64,000 bases of DNA from Blastobasis lacticolella (GCA_905147135.1 LR990048.1:20134563-20198562); one strand, 5' to 3'. Shown: positions 32,166 through 42,480, counted from the stretch's first letter. Numbers and translations: made by a program. Notes: a model not told the origin generated them from the sequence alone.

Positions 32166-32425
32166 CATGCCACTCCCGTCAGCGTACGGAGAGACCGGCC
32201 CAAGATGCGATGGCTAGACGTCATTAGTAATGAAATAAGTGTCAACAAACTCGCCATCAAGGATACCCGGTTCCCCTCCTCCATCTTGTTTAGTAGCTTC
32301 TCTTGCACCACCTTACTTTTTCTTTACTCTTTATCTCCTGGTTGACTGGTAGATAAGGCTATTTTAGCTTTAAGTCCGCCTTTGTACTATTTTGTGCATG
32401 AAGATTTAATAAATAAATAAGAGGA
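32165..32425 (+). mobile_element. RTE-like fragment plus AATAAATAAATAA retroposon tail
   Basis: 32185-32270 reads GRPKMRWLDVISNEISVNKLAIKD-like, the conserved end of RTE-like ORFs. 32330-32425 ends in repeated AATA and resembles 55320-55445 (TAGATAA.GCT..TTTTAGCTTTAAG.CCGCC...AATAAATAAATAA), which is the tail of a separate family. Confidence 0.55.
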
Positions 32426-32804
32426 GTAGGAAGGCAGACTCCGAGCCCTCGCATACCGCACGGAAGCACAACCGGGATTTAACGCCAAGATTATGACGAC
32501 GATGACTAGCTTTTTCTGTAAATTTTTAATTAGTCATACATATTTTTGAAAACCCCCTATTAATATAGGAATGACTTAATAGTCATTCCTGTATTTTAAG
32601 CCCTTATGGCATGACATTTGTTTGGCTTTTTCTATTGAAACATATCTTAGGTCAAGCTGTGCCTCTGATAGCAAGCGGTCTCTAAGGGCCGTACCCGTAC
32701 CGCCTAACTCTTGGCGATAGGTTGTGCGATCTCTCACACGCTACCATCGCGGCGTCTTTCTAATAAAGCTTAACCAATACAAATCACGTAGAAAGAACGT
32801 TTGT

Positions 32805-33016
32805 GGCTCGTACGATTTGGATGTGGAATGAGCTCCCAGCCATAGTGTTTCCTTTGGACTATGACATGGGATCGTTCATGAGGTATATTAGAGGTCTCTT
32901 CAGAGGCGGGCTTCGCATTGGTAACTCCTCTGGTGTTGCTGATGTCCATAGCCGAAGGTGACCACTTTCCATCAGGTGGACCGCTTGCCTGTTTGTCTGC
33001 CGTATAACATAAAAAA
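32805..33016 (+). mobile_element. LINE 3' end, family P2, poly-A tailed
   Basis: The frame encodes MWNELPAIVFPLDYDMGSFM.YIRGLFRGG; then GATGTCCATAGCC...GTATAACAT and poly-A. Same family as 5203-5352 and 44770-44990. Confidence 0.78.
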
Positions 33017-33973
33017 AGATTTCGAGAGTTCATCCACAGGACAGTCCGGCCCTGCGCAGCTTGACTCGGAGATATCAAGAGCTCTCCCAGAGCTCATTAC
33101 GGCCTTCGAGAGCGGTGCGATTGAACCATATACTGTTTACGTACTACGCGGTTGGAGAGTAGCACTGCCTGGATTTCTGATGCTTAACTTGTATTCATGC
33201 AAATAAATTTACTATGATAATGATGAACGTAGCGACCCACCCATGCATCGCACGGGTATAATAGTCTTTTCTTTACTATAATATGCATGTATTATACACA
33301 TAGACCTTGAGAAAAAAATTATCTATCGAATGGTGAAAGCCGTATTGAAATCCGTTGCTTGGTTTAGGAGGAGTAAGCGGATGAGCGACGTAATTTCGTA
33401 CTAAAAATTTTTTTTATTCTACGCTGTGATAAACGAGCAGACAGCCCACCTAATGGTACCTAAGCGTTGTTACTGTGAAGACTAAAATCCCTCATGCCAA
33501 TAATTTCGTTGGCTTCCTAATCTTTCATATATAAAGAGGATAAAGTGACATGACTTTCGATTATAAATTATAAATGCGAAGTTTGTGAGGATTGATGGAT
33601 GAATGTTTGTTATTCCTTCAAGCTAAATCTATTGAATAGATTATTCTACCGAAATATAATATGTCTTCCGGCTATAATATGTTCCGAAATAAAAAGTAGT
33701 TTCAGCAAGATCGTGCTATAATAAATTTTACGCGGGCTTAACCGTAGGTTAGCTACTTATTACCGGATTGCGTCAGAATGTTCTTCACTTTGAGAAATAA
33801 ACAACTTCAAATACATCAAAATCAACCTAATGATAAATCCCGGTTTCTGTCAAAGTCCACTAAATAATTCTCAAGTCATTATTAGATATACTACAAATAC
33901 AAACAAGTACATAAAAAAGCAAGAATCTCACATTTTTTAAGTTTATATTTACACCAACACACATTATTAAATC
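33017..33973. other. Spacer downstream of the first dehydrogenase
   Basis: 33400-33500 matches repeat M (inverted, GATAAACGAGCAGACAGCCCACC). 33560-33740 resembles the abundant AAGTTTGTGAGGATTGATGG... element type also represented at 60065-60250. No gene is visible. Confidence 0.5.
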
Positions 33974-34729
33974 TTACGAAATCCGCTCAACCGGCTTTGA
34001 TTCTTCGATTAACCAAACAGTACCGGTATCAGCTTTTATGAATACTTCCACTGCAGCTTCTCCAACTACATCGGTATCCTGAAACACTATTGTGTCTCTT
34101 ATGGTTTCCATTTCGTTGTCTGTATGATCATCCAACGTAACTAGACGACAATTAGTCATATTTGTCCTTGTAAAACCGGGACATATTACTACCACTCGTA
34201 CACCAGTTCTATTATAATTGTCGATGTGCCCTAAGGATTTCGAAAAACCCCAGATGCCAAATTTGGTCGCATGATAAACTGGACAGAATTTATCAATTCT
34301 GAAACCCCAAATGGAAGAGACGTTGATAATCGTGCCACCATTTCCACGTCTGTCTTTCCTCATGTGTTCAAAAAACTTAAGGCTCCATTCCACTAGGGCA
34401 GTTAGATTGACGTTTATGACCTTCCTGGGTATTGATTCGTTGGCTATGCCAGCGCTATTTACCAAAACGTCGACAGTCTTGTATTCTTCAAATATTTTCT
34501 TACACGTTCCTTCTATATCTGTAGTCACGTCGCATTTGAGAAACACAACTCTATCTGCTCCGTATTTAGTTGATAACAGAACAGTTGCTTTTTCGCCTTG
34601 CTTCTCGTCCATGTCGAGTAGTATACAAACTTTTGCTCCATTCTTTAAATATTTGTCAGCAATCTCGAAACCAATGCCAGTTACTCCGCCCGTTATAACC
34701 ACCACTTTCCTACTGAGATTTCGTTCCAT
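33974..34729 (-). CDS. Short-chain dehydrogenase/reductase, 251 aa (insect ADH / 15-PGDH-like)
   Basis: Soluble NAD(H)-dependent alcohol or hydroxy-lipid dehydrogenase of the classical SDR family, Rossmann fold. Visible: cofactor loop TGGVTGIG (13-20), Asp39 at the end of strand beta-2 (LLDMD), which favours NAD over NADP, NSAG (91-94), and the catalytic triad Ser139, Tyr152, Lys156 in NVSSI and YHATK. The Ser-Tyr-Lys spacing equals that of Drosophila ADH. Length is normal for the group (about 250), the gene has no intron, and the ATG is directly followed by the first beta strand, so the start is secure. The NSAG motif departs from the usual NNAG. A paralogue of identical length lies 2.8 kb upstream in transcription at 37577-38332, same strand, about half identical by eye. 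Substrate unknown; databases often name relatives 15-hydroxyprostaglandin dehydrogenase-like. Confidence 0.93.
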   Translation of the reverse strand: MERNLSRKVVVITGGVTGIGFEIADKYLKNGAKVCILLDMDEKQGEKATVLLSTKYGADRVVFLKCDVTTDIEGTCKKIFEEYKTVDVLVNSAGIANESIPRKVINVNLTALVEWSLKFFEHMRKDRRGNGGTIINVSSIWGFRIDKFCPVYHATKFGIWGFSKSLGHIDNYNRTGVRVVVICPGFTRTNMTNCRLVTLDDHTDNEMETIRDTIVFQDTDVVGEAAVEVFIKADTGTVWLIEESKPVERIS

Positions 34730-34821
34730 TTTTTTAAATCACGGAAAAATATTGCACTGTATGTACGTGATCTCCACAAATTCCCACTAAGTATTTCATA
34801 TTTGGAATACAGCAACAATCT

Positions 34822-34909
34822 TGATAAGAAAAATGTTGATAAGACAACAGCTCTAAGATAAAATGTCAATTGTACACGGTGCGATACAAGATATATGGAC
34901 TGTGATAAG
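34822..34909 (-). promoter_or_regulatory. Cluster of four GATA motifs upstream of the dehydrogenase
   Basis: TGATAAG at 34822-34828, 34837-34843 and 34903-34909, and AGATAAA at 34856-34862, lie 93-180 bp upstream of the start codon. WGATAR sites drive gut and fat-body genes in insects. Density alone suggests a regulatory module; no expression data were available. Confidence 0.4.
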
Positions 34910-34914
34910 TCTGT

Positions 34915-34997
34915 ATTGACTGACAGTAGTAAAAATTATGAAGTGTGGATATGGCAATCTTGATTGGATGAGCTGTCCTTGTCAGTCCTTGTGGATT
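34915..34997 (+). repeat. 83-bp segment shared with P450 intron 3
   Basis: Nearly identical to 23378-23462 (TGACTGACAGTAGTAAAAATTAT... CTGTCCTTGTCAGTCCTTG). It sits just beyond the GATA cluster. Confidence 0.7.
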
Positions 34998-35139
34998 ATA
35001 ATACGAAAAACGCATTTTGATACTTAACATTTAAATTACTATTGGAAATGTTGCAGGTAAGTACGTATTTTAAAAATTTAAACAATATAAATAGGCTGGA
35101 CGTGAAAACGTTTTTTTTTTCTTTTTTCCTTATCACGGT

Positions 35140-35300
35140 AAGCCCAGGAAACTATGGATTGACATCGCCGAGTCGGATGCGAGAGTCAGGGGCTGATGAA
35201 GAGAGGATGCTAAAGAGCGAGCGAAGTGGAGGAAGAAAAGTCAGAATTGGACCTTGGCATAAGCCGAGATAAACGCTAGGATGATGATAATGATAATTAT
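35140..35300 (+). mobile_element. RTE-like LINE 3' fragment
   Basis: AGGAAACTATGGATTGACATCGCCGAGTCGGATGC encodes RKLWIDIAESDA, followed by a tail ending in GATGATGATAATGATAATTATC. Related to 27600-27872 and 58980-59110. Confidence 0.65.
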
Positions 35301-36081
35301 CATAATCTAGGTATACCTACTCTTTGCAGGCGGATTGACAGTAGCAATTTCAGAAATAAGTACTTAATATATTATTATAATCTTAATAAATTATTTACTT
35401 AGATCATATAGAATTGATTTCACCGTACACAATTGATAAAGCTTTCATCATCTATTTTCGTATTTGTATAAAAATCAGTATTTTAACACGCTACGCCCCA
35501 GTTTGGCAAGGAAACAAGGGCTGACGTGGCGTATCATATCCTGTCAAGCTCGGTGCGACGTCGACGCTATCGTGGCGTGTTTTGTGTGACGACTTCTATA
35601 TACAGGGTGGGGCCTCTAATAGGAGCTATAAATTTAAACGCAGACTCCTCAGAGTATCCGAAGTTACCCTGACCTGATCCTAATGCTCCAAAATGATCCT
35701 AATGCTCAAATGAATTTTAAATTATAGTTAAAATTCAAAATTCAAAATTTCTTTATTGATTAGGACATTAAATATCTCTTTCAATCGTCAAAAAGGAGGA
35801 AAGTAGGAAGGAAACACACAGTGACACGCTGACTGCCCTATGGCCGTAGATAAACGTATCCCTCGCCAACCACGACCGAACCGGGCTCGACAATGCCAGG
35901 CAGAGCCGGAACGCTATATTATTTTATATAGGTATGTCTAGTATAATTAAAAAACAATTCATAATCAATGAATTTCGTCTTTGCGAAATTGTCGTTATCG
36001 GTCGTTAGATGTCTTGGTACCGGCCATTTCCTTCATACTGGGGTGACGTAAACGATTGTAATGTCAATGTCAAGTATACCA
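35301..36081. other. Spacer between the two dehydrogenases
   Basis: No gene. TATATACAGGGTGGGGCC at 35597 looks like another CAGGGTG-type terminus, but no partner end was found. 35730-35760 has TTCAAAATTCAAAATTTC, a common LINE tail in inverted orientation. Confidence 0.4.
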
Positions 36082-36472
36082 GGGCTTCGATTCTGGTACG
36101 GAAATCGTCTGAATTGCAGTAACATTACAATTGCATCGCATGTCAAACGTGTGATTGTTATTCAAATGACAGATGTTGAGTTGCAACTTTCATGAGAACG
36201 AACTTTTCCACAATTCGTTTTCTGGTACTTTAGTTGCATTATGGCTTTATATGGCAGTTGGTACTCCAATAAATAAATAAATTACTAAGTTGCGTCTTTC
36301 TTAGTTGTCAAACTGCCTTCAATTCTGTCAACGAAAACGTCTCAAAGATGGAACAATGATTTAACTACAATGATGCTGGGACTGACTCGATATCTCGACG
36401 TAGTTATAGTAACATAACAGTTACATTGCAACATAATAACATCTGCATTGCACACCAGAATCGGTACCCAGA
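36082..36472 (+). mobile_element. Repeat family Y (~400 bp, inverted ends)
   Basis: The unit starts CTTCGATTCTGGTACGGAAA and ends CACCAGAATCGGTACCCAG, so the ends are partly inverted (GATTCTGGT/ACCAGAATC). The interior contains AATAAATAAATAA and TGACAGATGTTGAGTTGCAAC. Copies are at 46580-46988 (+) and 60476-60872 (-). Identity is high, which suggests recent mobility. Confidence 0.75.
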
Positions 36473-36473
36473 T

Positions 36474-36668
36474 GAAAGCCAACCGATGCTCTTACAGTGA
36501 CGGAAATACATCGTGATGAAACCTGCACATTCAGGCGACTGAATGTGTAACCATTATACAATCTGGTCAGGTTCCCCTGGCAGACAATTATTTGATCTGT
36601 AAAATCCTGGTCAAGGCGGACCCCGGGTCCCCGTGCGCGAGAGCACAACTGGGACATTAACGCATTAA
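36474..36668 (+). mobile_element. SINE-1, 3' part
   Basis: It runs from CCGATGCTCTTACAGTGACG through AATCTGGTCAGGTTCCCCTG to the tail GGGACATTAACGCATTAAGATGATTG. The head is missing; the unit abuts family Y directly. Confidence 0.75.
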
Positions 36669-36904
36669 GATGATTGTTTTATTTTATTTTTATAGAAGAG
36701 CGACCTCAGTGACCATGTTAACAGAAGAACCTGACCTCTATAGGATGGTGTCCCTGAACTTAAGTGCATAGGCCAGTGTTCAACTAAAGTACATAACTTA
36801 ACTTAAGTAATTGGTATATGGCAGTACTGGGGATCTAATTTGGTACCTCTCGGTAACAAGTCAGACCTGTTAGACATTTGGCCACCGACCCTATACCTCT
36901 CCTA

Positions 36905-37155
36905 CCCTAAGGTTGTGGAAACAACTACCTGGAGAGGTCTTCACTGGACAACATGAGTTCTTCAAGAAAAGGGTGAAAAGGTTTTTACGGGGTCGGTAAC
37001 GCGTGGGTGATGCCCTTGGTATTGCAAACGTCCATAGGCTGCGGTGACTGCGGTGACATTAGGCATGCCGTAAGCTTGTTTGCCACCTTTGCGGTGTAAA
37101 AAATACCCTACACCTATTCTACCCCTACCCTACCTTACCCTACACCTACCTACCC
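36905..37155 (+). mobile_element. LINE 3' end, family P3, then CCTAC-rich simple repeat
   Basis: The frame reads VVETTTWRGLHWTT/EFFKKRVKRFLRG..RVGDALGIANVHRLR, the C-terminus of a LINE reverse transcriptase, then GCGGTGTAAAAAA. 37108-37155 is a degenerate (ACCCTACACCT)n run. Confidence 0.7.
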
Positions 37156-37576
37156 TTTTTTCATTCATACAAACCTTATCTTAACAATTACAAACACAAC
37201 AAAAAAAGAATTAGTCAAATAGGTACAGCCGTTCTAAAGATATGCGTGAACAAAATACGACAAAATTATTTATAAAAAATAATAGTTAAATCTTTAAATT
37301 ACACATAATAGTATGTAATAATTTAAGTCCAATGAATTTACGTCATAAAGTGTGAATGTTACTAAGCTTCGACATTATACTAGGATTTGAAAATAAATGA
37401 ACCAATATACATTTAAATGACCTTACAACTACTCAAAAAACAACTGCTGTGATAATTCACACACAGTAAAACTATGCAAATCAGCTTGCGCACAGAAAAA
37501 ACAAATTATATATGCTGCAAATTTTTATAATGGTGATTATTTTCGATTTAAAGTCTTATTACAATGGTCTGCTTTA
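37156..37576. other. Spacer downstream of the second dehydrogenase
   Basis: AT-rich; no gene or clear repeat. It probably contains the 3' UTR of the minus-strand gene at 37577. Confidence 0.45.
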
Positions 37577-38332
37577 TTACGGAACCTGTACAATGGGTTT
37601 TCCTCCTTCGATCAACCATCCGGTCCCACTGTTGGCCCTTTCGAAAACTTCCACCGCAGCCTTCGCTACAGAGTCTACCTTCTGCCACTCTTGGTTCTTC
37701 AGGAAAAGATCGAAGTCACCCTGCACTTTCTTGTCCTTGGATACCACTGGATTAGCCGTCAACTTAGTTTCCGTAAACCCTGGACATATAGCCAGAACTC
37801 GAACGCCCGATCTGTTATAGTTGTACTCATGCCCCAAGGACTTTGTGAAGCCCAGAACTGCAAATTTCGATGCTTGGTACACTGGCAAGTACTGGTCGAC
37901 CCTGAACCCGTAAATCGAGGCCAAGTTGATGATTGTGCCTCCGCTCCCTCCTTCCCGCTTATTCATGTGCTCCCAGAATTTCAGAGACCACTCCACAACG
38001 CCAGAGACGTTGATCTCGATAGTCTTCCTTATCTGTCTCTCGTCTAAGATGCCAGCATTGTTAAATAATATATCGATCTTGGAGTGGTTGGCAATGATTT
38101 TCTGGGAGACATCTTCCAAATCTTTAGTGACATCGCATTTGTAGAAAACTGCCTTGTTTGCACCATATTTTGCTGTTAACGTTTTCACAGCGTCTGCACC
38201 TAGTTTCTGGTTGATGTCAAGGAGTATGGCTAGTTTGGCTCCCTTCTGTAGATAATAACCGGCTATTTCATAACCAATACCCTCTGCTCCGCCGGTTATG
38301 GCGACGGTTTTGTCTTTAAGATTTCTGTCCAT
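37577..38332 (-). CDS. Short-chain dehydrogenase/reductase, 251 aa, paralogue of the gene at 33974
   Basis: Classical NAD-dependent SDR: TGGAEGIG (13-20), Asp39 (ILLDI) at the cofactor-specificity position, NNAG (91-94), Ser139 in NLASI, Tyr152 and Lys156 in YQASK, and PGFTET after the active site. The two proteins have the same length and align without gaps over the first ~160 residues, so they arose by duplication. The open frame extends 66 codons further upstream, but that part is hydrophobic, unlike any SDR, and overlaps a TATA-like box. The ATG at 38332 matches the paralogue's start exactly and is preferred. Intronless. Likely a cytosolic alcohol or hydroxy-fatty-acid dehydrogenase; substrate unknown. 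Tandem arrangement on one strand with a 2.8-kb spacer, not an operon. Confidence 0.94.
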   Translation of the reverse strand: MDRNLKDKTVAITGGAEGIGYEIAGYYLQKGAKLAILLDINQKLGADAVKTLTAKYGANKAVFYKCDVTKDLEDVSQKIIANHSKIDILFNNAGILDERQIRKTIEINVSGVVEWSLKFWEHMNKREGGSGGTIINLASIYGFRVDQYLPVYQASKFAVLGFTKSLGHEYNYNRSGVRVLAICPGFTETKLTANPVVSKDKKVQGDFDLFLKNQEWQKVDSVAKAAVEVFERANSGTGWLIEGGKPIVQVP

Positions 38333-38382
38333 ACTGAATGAGATACTTGAACCTAATACAATGGTGATGCATGATGTTTTGA

Positions 38383-38471
38383 TATATATACTGCTCGTTA
38401 GATAAATAAACGTCATAATATTATAACCACAGAGGTCTTCGGGGTACAAAGAGGCATGACCTGTGTGATAA
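38383..38471 (-). promoter_or_regulatory. TATA-like box and GATA motifs of the second dehydrogenase
   Basis: TATATATA at 38383-38390 is about 50 bp upstream of the ATG, a normal distance for a core promoter with a short 5' UTR. AGATAAA at 38400-38406 and TGATAA at 38466-38471 lie just behind it. Assigned by eye. Confidence 0.45.
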
Positions 38472-39667
38472 TCATGTTTGCAGCTCAATTTACCTACCTG
38501 CACGTTGCAATGTAAGTAAAATATGGACAATGTATCTCACCTGTGAAGGTGTTGCATAATATTATCAGGATTGTAATGGGTACGAAGAATACAGCGATGA
38601 TAATGGCTGCGGTTGTCATTGGTTAGGTTAATCTTCCACACATTACAATTTGCAATAGGTACCCATTGTTTAAGTCCGGTGGTTTTTGGAGGCCTGGAGA
38701 CCTGTAACACAGGTTACTCGTAATCTAGTAAGAGGAATGGGACTGCGCCCACCGGTATTGCCCCTGAATATGTAATCGAAAACTAATATAAGTATGGGAT
38801 GTTATAGAGTTATGTAACTAAATGCGAAACTGAATCCGAAATAATAGTTTCGAATGTCGTTGTAGAGTGTAATCTAAATGACAATTTAAAAAAAGTAGCC
38901 ATAGTTAATAACATCCCTGCTAAGTAGGACGTCAGTAAACGATGCTATGCACAACAAAATTGCAAAAATATCTAAACAAAGAAAAACGGATATAAATCAA
39001 AGAAACTTAATATGTAGTAAAAAATCAAAATCACATATTTGTGATAAAATATGTTATTATATTGTTTTCGAATCACAATGCACAAGATAACCTTTCCATT
39101 CCGTATTAATTACCAGTAGATACCGAACTATCTGTAAAATAAACAACGGAATTTTGCTTATCTTTCAGTACCTACTCGTAAATATTATTGCATTCGCCTT
39201 ATCGAATACAATGGTAGGTACCTGATCTATTAATAAGTGCACTTGTTTCGTCCACGTGCCGAGTGTGTGTGGTGAATATGAAGAAAAGTTATCGCAAATA
39301 CCTGTTTGTTGTCGATGCATATATGCGACGACGCCCTGTCTCTGGGCGCATTTTCATTTAACCTCTCTCACACCAATCATCTGCGAATCTATTTTTCTCG
39401 TTCTTGCGACCGGTGGCCTAATCGCCTATGTAAGCGATGCATAGACATCGGTTTGAATTCGACAGTTTCACGAATTCGTCCGTGTCAATGGCTCCCATGC
39501 GAAAGAGGGAGAATCAGATAATCAATCGAAACAGATATACTAATACGAATGACAAAAATATCACGGACTGATTAGCATTGACAGGATTTAAATCGTGGCC
39601 TCTGATACTGAGTCGCCGGGATATGACAGGATAACCTATTCATTATTGTGTGGCAGTGTGGTGTCCG
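38472..39667. other. Spacer, no gene seen
   Basis: The small frames near 39256-39521 have no recognisable motif. No repeat partner in the window was found. Confidence 0.45.
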
Positions 39668-39912
39668 TCAGAGTAGAATAGCACCAACCCCTAACACTCG
39701 TGGGTGTCGTACAAGGCGACTAATGTTTAGAGGAATAAATCTAAGTCTCTGTAGGCTGGAAAATGGGCAGCAGCGTTTTTCATTGTTATATTTATAATTC
39801 TGCGATCTCCAACCCGCCTGCCAAGCGTGGAGATTACGGCAATAACCTCCCCTTTCGTGGGAGAGGCCCTTTGTCCTGCAGTGGACTGTTTATGGGCTGT
39901 GATGATGATGTG
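39668..39912 (+). mobile_element. Repeat family Z
   Basis: GTAGAATAGCACCAACCCCT...ACTCGTGGGTGTCGTACAAG...GGGCAGCAGCGTTTTTCATTG...TGGGCTGTGATGATGATG. Very like 12143-12392 and 63690-63950. Confidence 0.8.
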
Positions 39913-40150
39913 GCAGTGGGCAGGTCACATAGCTCGCAGAACAGATGACCGATAGGGCAGTAAAGTTCTCTAGTGGCGACCACGCACCGGAAGACGCAGC
40001 GTGGGTAGGTTCCACAAGGCGGACCGACGACTTGGTAAAGATCTTGGTACTAGCTGGATGGGGAAAGCACAAGACCGGTTTTGTGAAGATCTCTGGGAGA
40101 GCCCTATGCCCAGCAGCGAACGGCTTCCAGCTGATATGATGATAATGATT
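39905..40150 (+). mobile_element. RTE-like LINE 3' fragment (GATGAT tail)
   Basis: The frames give QWAGHIARRTDDR, WRPRTGRRSVGR.. and RWTDDLVKI residues, then ATGCCCAGCAGCGAACGG and a GATATGATGATAATGAT tail. The fuller relative is at 55755-56060. It is fused to family Z at its left edge. Confidence 0.7.
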
Positions 40151-40514
40151 AATATTATTACATACACACTACCATCTGATCCGCACAACCCGTTAGGGAA
40201 GTGCCAATTCGCCATAAAGCGTTATCCATCAGGTTAGCCACGTGCCGGTGAGGTTGGCTTATAGCACACAACTTCACTTCTTGTTAAATTCATAGATTCG
40301 GGTTAGTGAAGGGCATCACAAGCCATCGTTAACATTTGCAGTTACGAATAACGAGTCATGAGAGTAGATACAGTAAGTCTTGACAAATAAGATTTGAATA
40401 ATGAATGATAGAAGCCGATACTCAAGCCTTGATGGTGAGATCATACATTCATATCGTTACGCCTTTTTCCCGTGGTTGTAGGCAGAGACCACATTCTAAG
40501 GAATTTTCTTTCAC
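40151..40514. other. Spacer, no gene seen
   Basis: Nothing recognisable beyond short LINE-like remnants such as CCATCAGGTTAGCCACGTGC near 40228. Confidence 0.4.
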
Positions 40515-40745
40515 ACACACTAAGGTTGTGGAATGAACTACCTGAAGAGGTTTTCCCTGGAGAGTACAACATAGAGTGCTTCAAGGAAGAGGTGAAAAGG
40601 TTTTAAAGGGCGACCCCTTTAAAACCTTTTCACCTCTTTCTTGTGCCGACGCAACGTGTGGGTGATGCAAACGTCCATAGACTGCGGTGACTGCTTACCA
40701 TCAGGCGGGCCGCAAGCTTGTTTGCCTCCTTAGTGGTATAAAAAA
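40515..40745 (+). mobile_element. LINE 3' end, family P3, with internal hairpin
   Basis: Starts TAAGGTTGTGGAATGAACTACC (LWNELP) and ends TTAGTGGTATAAAAAAA. Unlike the other P3 copies it contains a perfect inverted duplication at 40587-40638 (24-bp arms, 4-nt loop) of the segment AAGAGGTGAAAAGGTTTT. Confidence 0.75.
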
Positions 40746-42480
40746 AACATCGTACCACTTGCTACAACGCCTTTGACACATCTCTTATATTTTCCACATT
40801 CATTATCTTTTTCATAACTGAACATCAGTTTACGATACTCTTCAGCTTAACTGAGCTTTCTTTATCATCATCAATCATCAATTTCATCGTGATACGTATA
40901 CGTCTCGGTCGTCCCCTACCGACCATTCCATTCTCTCCTGCCATATTATCTTTCATTCATCCTCTCTCCTTGCAAAAACCAGGTATCTTTATCCTAGTCA
41001 CTACATCTATGTGGTTACATCGACGATCTTAAATTTATATATTTGTAAAAGTAACAGCGATCAAATTACATTGTAGTAATGCGAGTTCGCTTTTGGGCGC
41101 TCGTTTCATTTCCCACGCGTGACATACCTTGCAATTCGTATATCCGGATATCCATATTATTTGGATATTCGCTACATTTACTATTCGAATAGTATTATAA
41201 TATTTATTCGGATTATAATTATTCAGATTTTACAAATAATACTTTCTTATTTTGTCTTGGTAAAAGTATCCAAACGCAAATTAATTGGTTAGCGCTTAGA
41301 ATATGTCTGTGGAGAAAACTGGATTCCCGGTACTGCGCTAACTGTGATACCGGAAAAACCTACACGTTAGATTATGGGTCACCAAATGGCGGATCACGGT
41401 CCGGATCCGGAACGCTGACCTATTATTTGCGGACCTTAAGTACCCACTTTAATTACTTGTTTTGACGCTCTTTTAAAAGCCAAAGGTCAATCAAGCCTTA
41501 CTTACAGCGCTCGCCTAATCATTCATTTTCGCAGTCATCAAAGTTATTAAGAAACAAAATATCAACAATTTTCACCAATCTATCAAGAGCAAACCTCCAA
41601 AATTCATAATCGTTCATTGATTTCCCTGAGTTACTTTTATGATATATAATTTAAGTTACTCGAGTTAATTTAAGTTACATCGAACCAAAATATCGAAAAT
41701 TTTGAGCTCGCTCCGCTGGCTCCTACAATCGTTAATTACCACAACTTCTATGACTCAAAATGTAAGAAATGTTTACCGATCATTAATATAAAACGCTTTT
41801 AATATTAATGATCGGTACCATAAAAGCGTAGGTAAGAATGGTTTCTTACTTTGTACACAGTCGTTCTAAATGAAAAATGAAAAGAGAAGCCTAAATATTA
41901 TTTTTAAATACTTATTCAACGATACTCCACATACCATAGTTTGTAGACTTTAATTTCTTTTTTTCTTACAAAATGGCGGCTGGTAGTCTCCATACAGAGT
42001 TTTGATCAATATCATGTCTTCAGCAACACTCGCAAGATTAAGAAAAATCGATAGACGTAAGAACCGTCAAAATTGGCAAACGCCTCCGAGTCTCGTCTCC
42101 GAGTGCCACAAAGGAACAAACATATTAACATACATGTATACATAGGCTGTTAAACACACTACCCTCCTTTGCGTTGCGCAGTCGGGTAAAATAGGTAGGT
42201 ATGTGCGGGTATTTCCCGGGAACACTGGTGAACATCCGATTTTGCGCGGTCATCTCGTTACTAAGAAAAATATAAACATAACGTTTATATAAACAAAACG
42301 TATGTGCGTACGCGCACGGCATCCAGATTATTCCGGTTTGAGCAGATTGTATCTCATTATAATACTCATTATGCATAATGGTCAATAATAAAAAAAATTC
42401 AATATTAAAATGTGATGTTTTTCATTTACTTACCTTAAATAAAGAAGTATTTGAAAAAATCATTGAAGTGAAAACATAAT
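40746..42480. other. Spacer with a perfect hairpin
   Basis: No gene. 41774-41817 is a perfect 16-bp stem (TACCGATCATTAATAT) with a 12-nt loop. 41140-41240 is rich in ATATCCGGATAT- and ATTCGAAT-type palindromes and partly resembles 42955-43005, which could be the ends of an unrecognised element. Confidence 0.45.

Noticed and set aside
37108..37155. Interstitial telomere repeat
   Set aside because: Insect telomeres are (TTAGG)n; this run is ACCCTACACCT-like and irregular.
38333..38530. 66-codon N-terminal extension of the dehydrogenase at 37577
   Set aside because: Hydrophobic and unlike any SDR, crosses a TATA-like box, and the paralogue starts exactly at the internal ATG.
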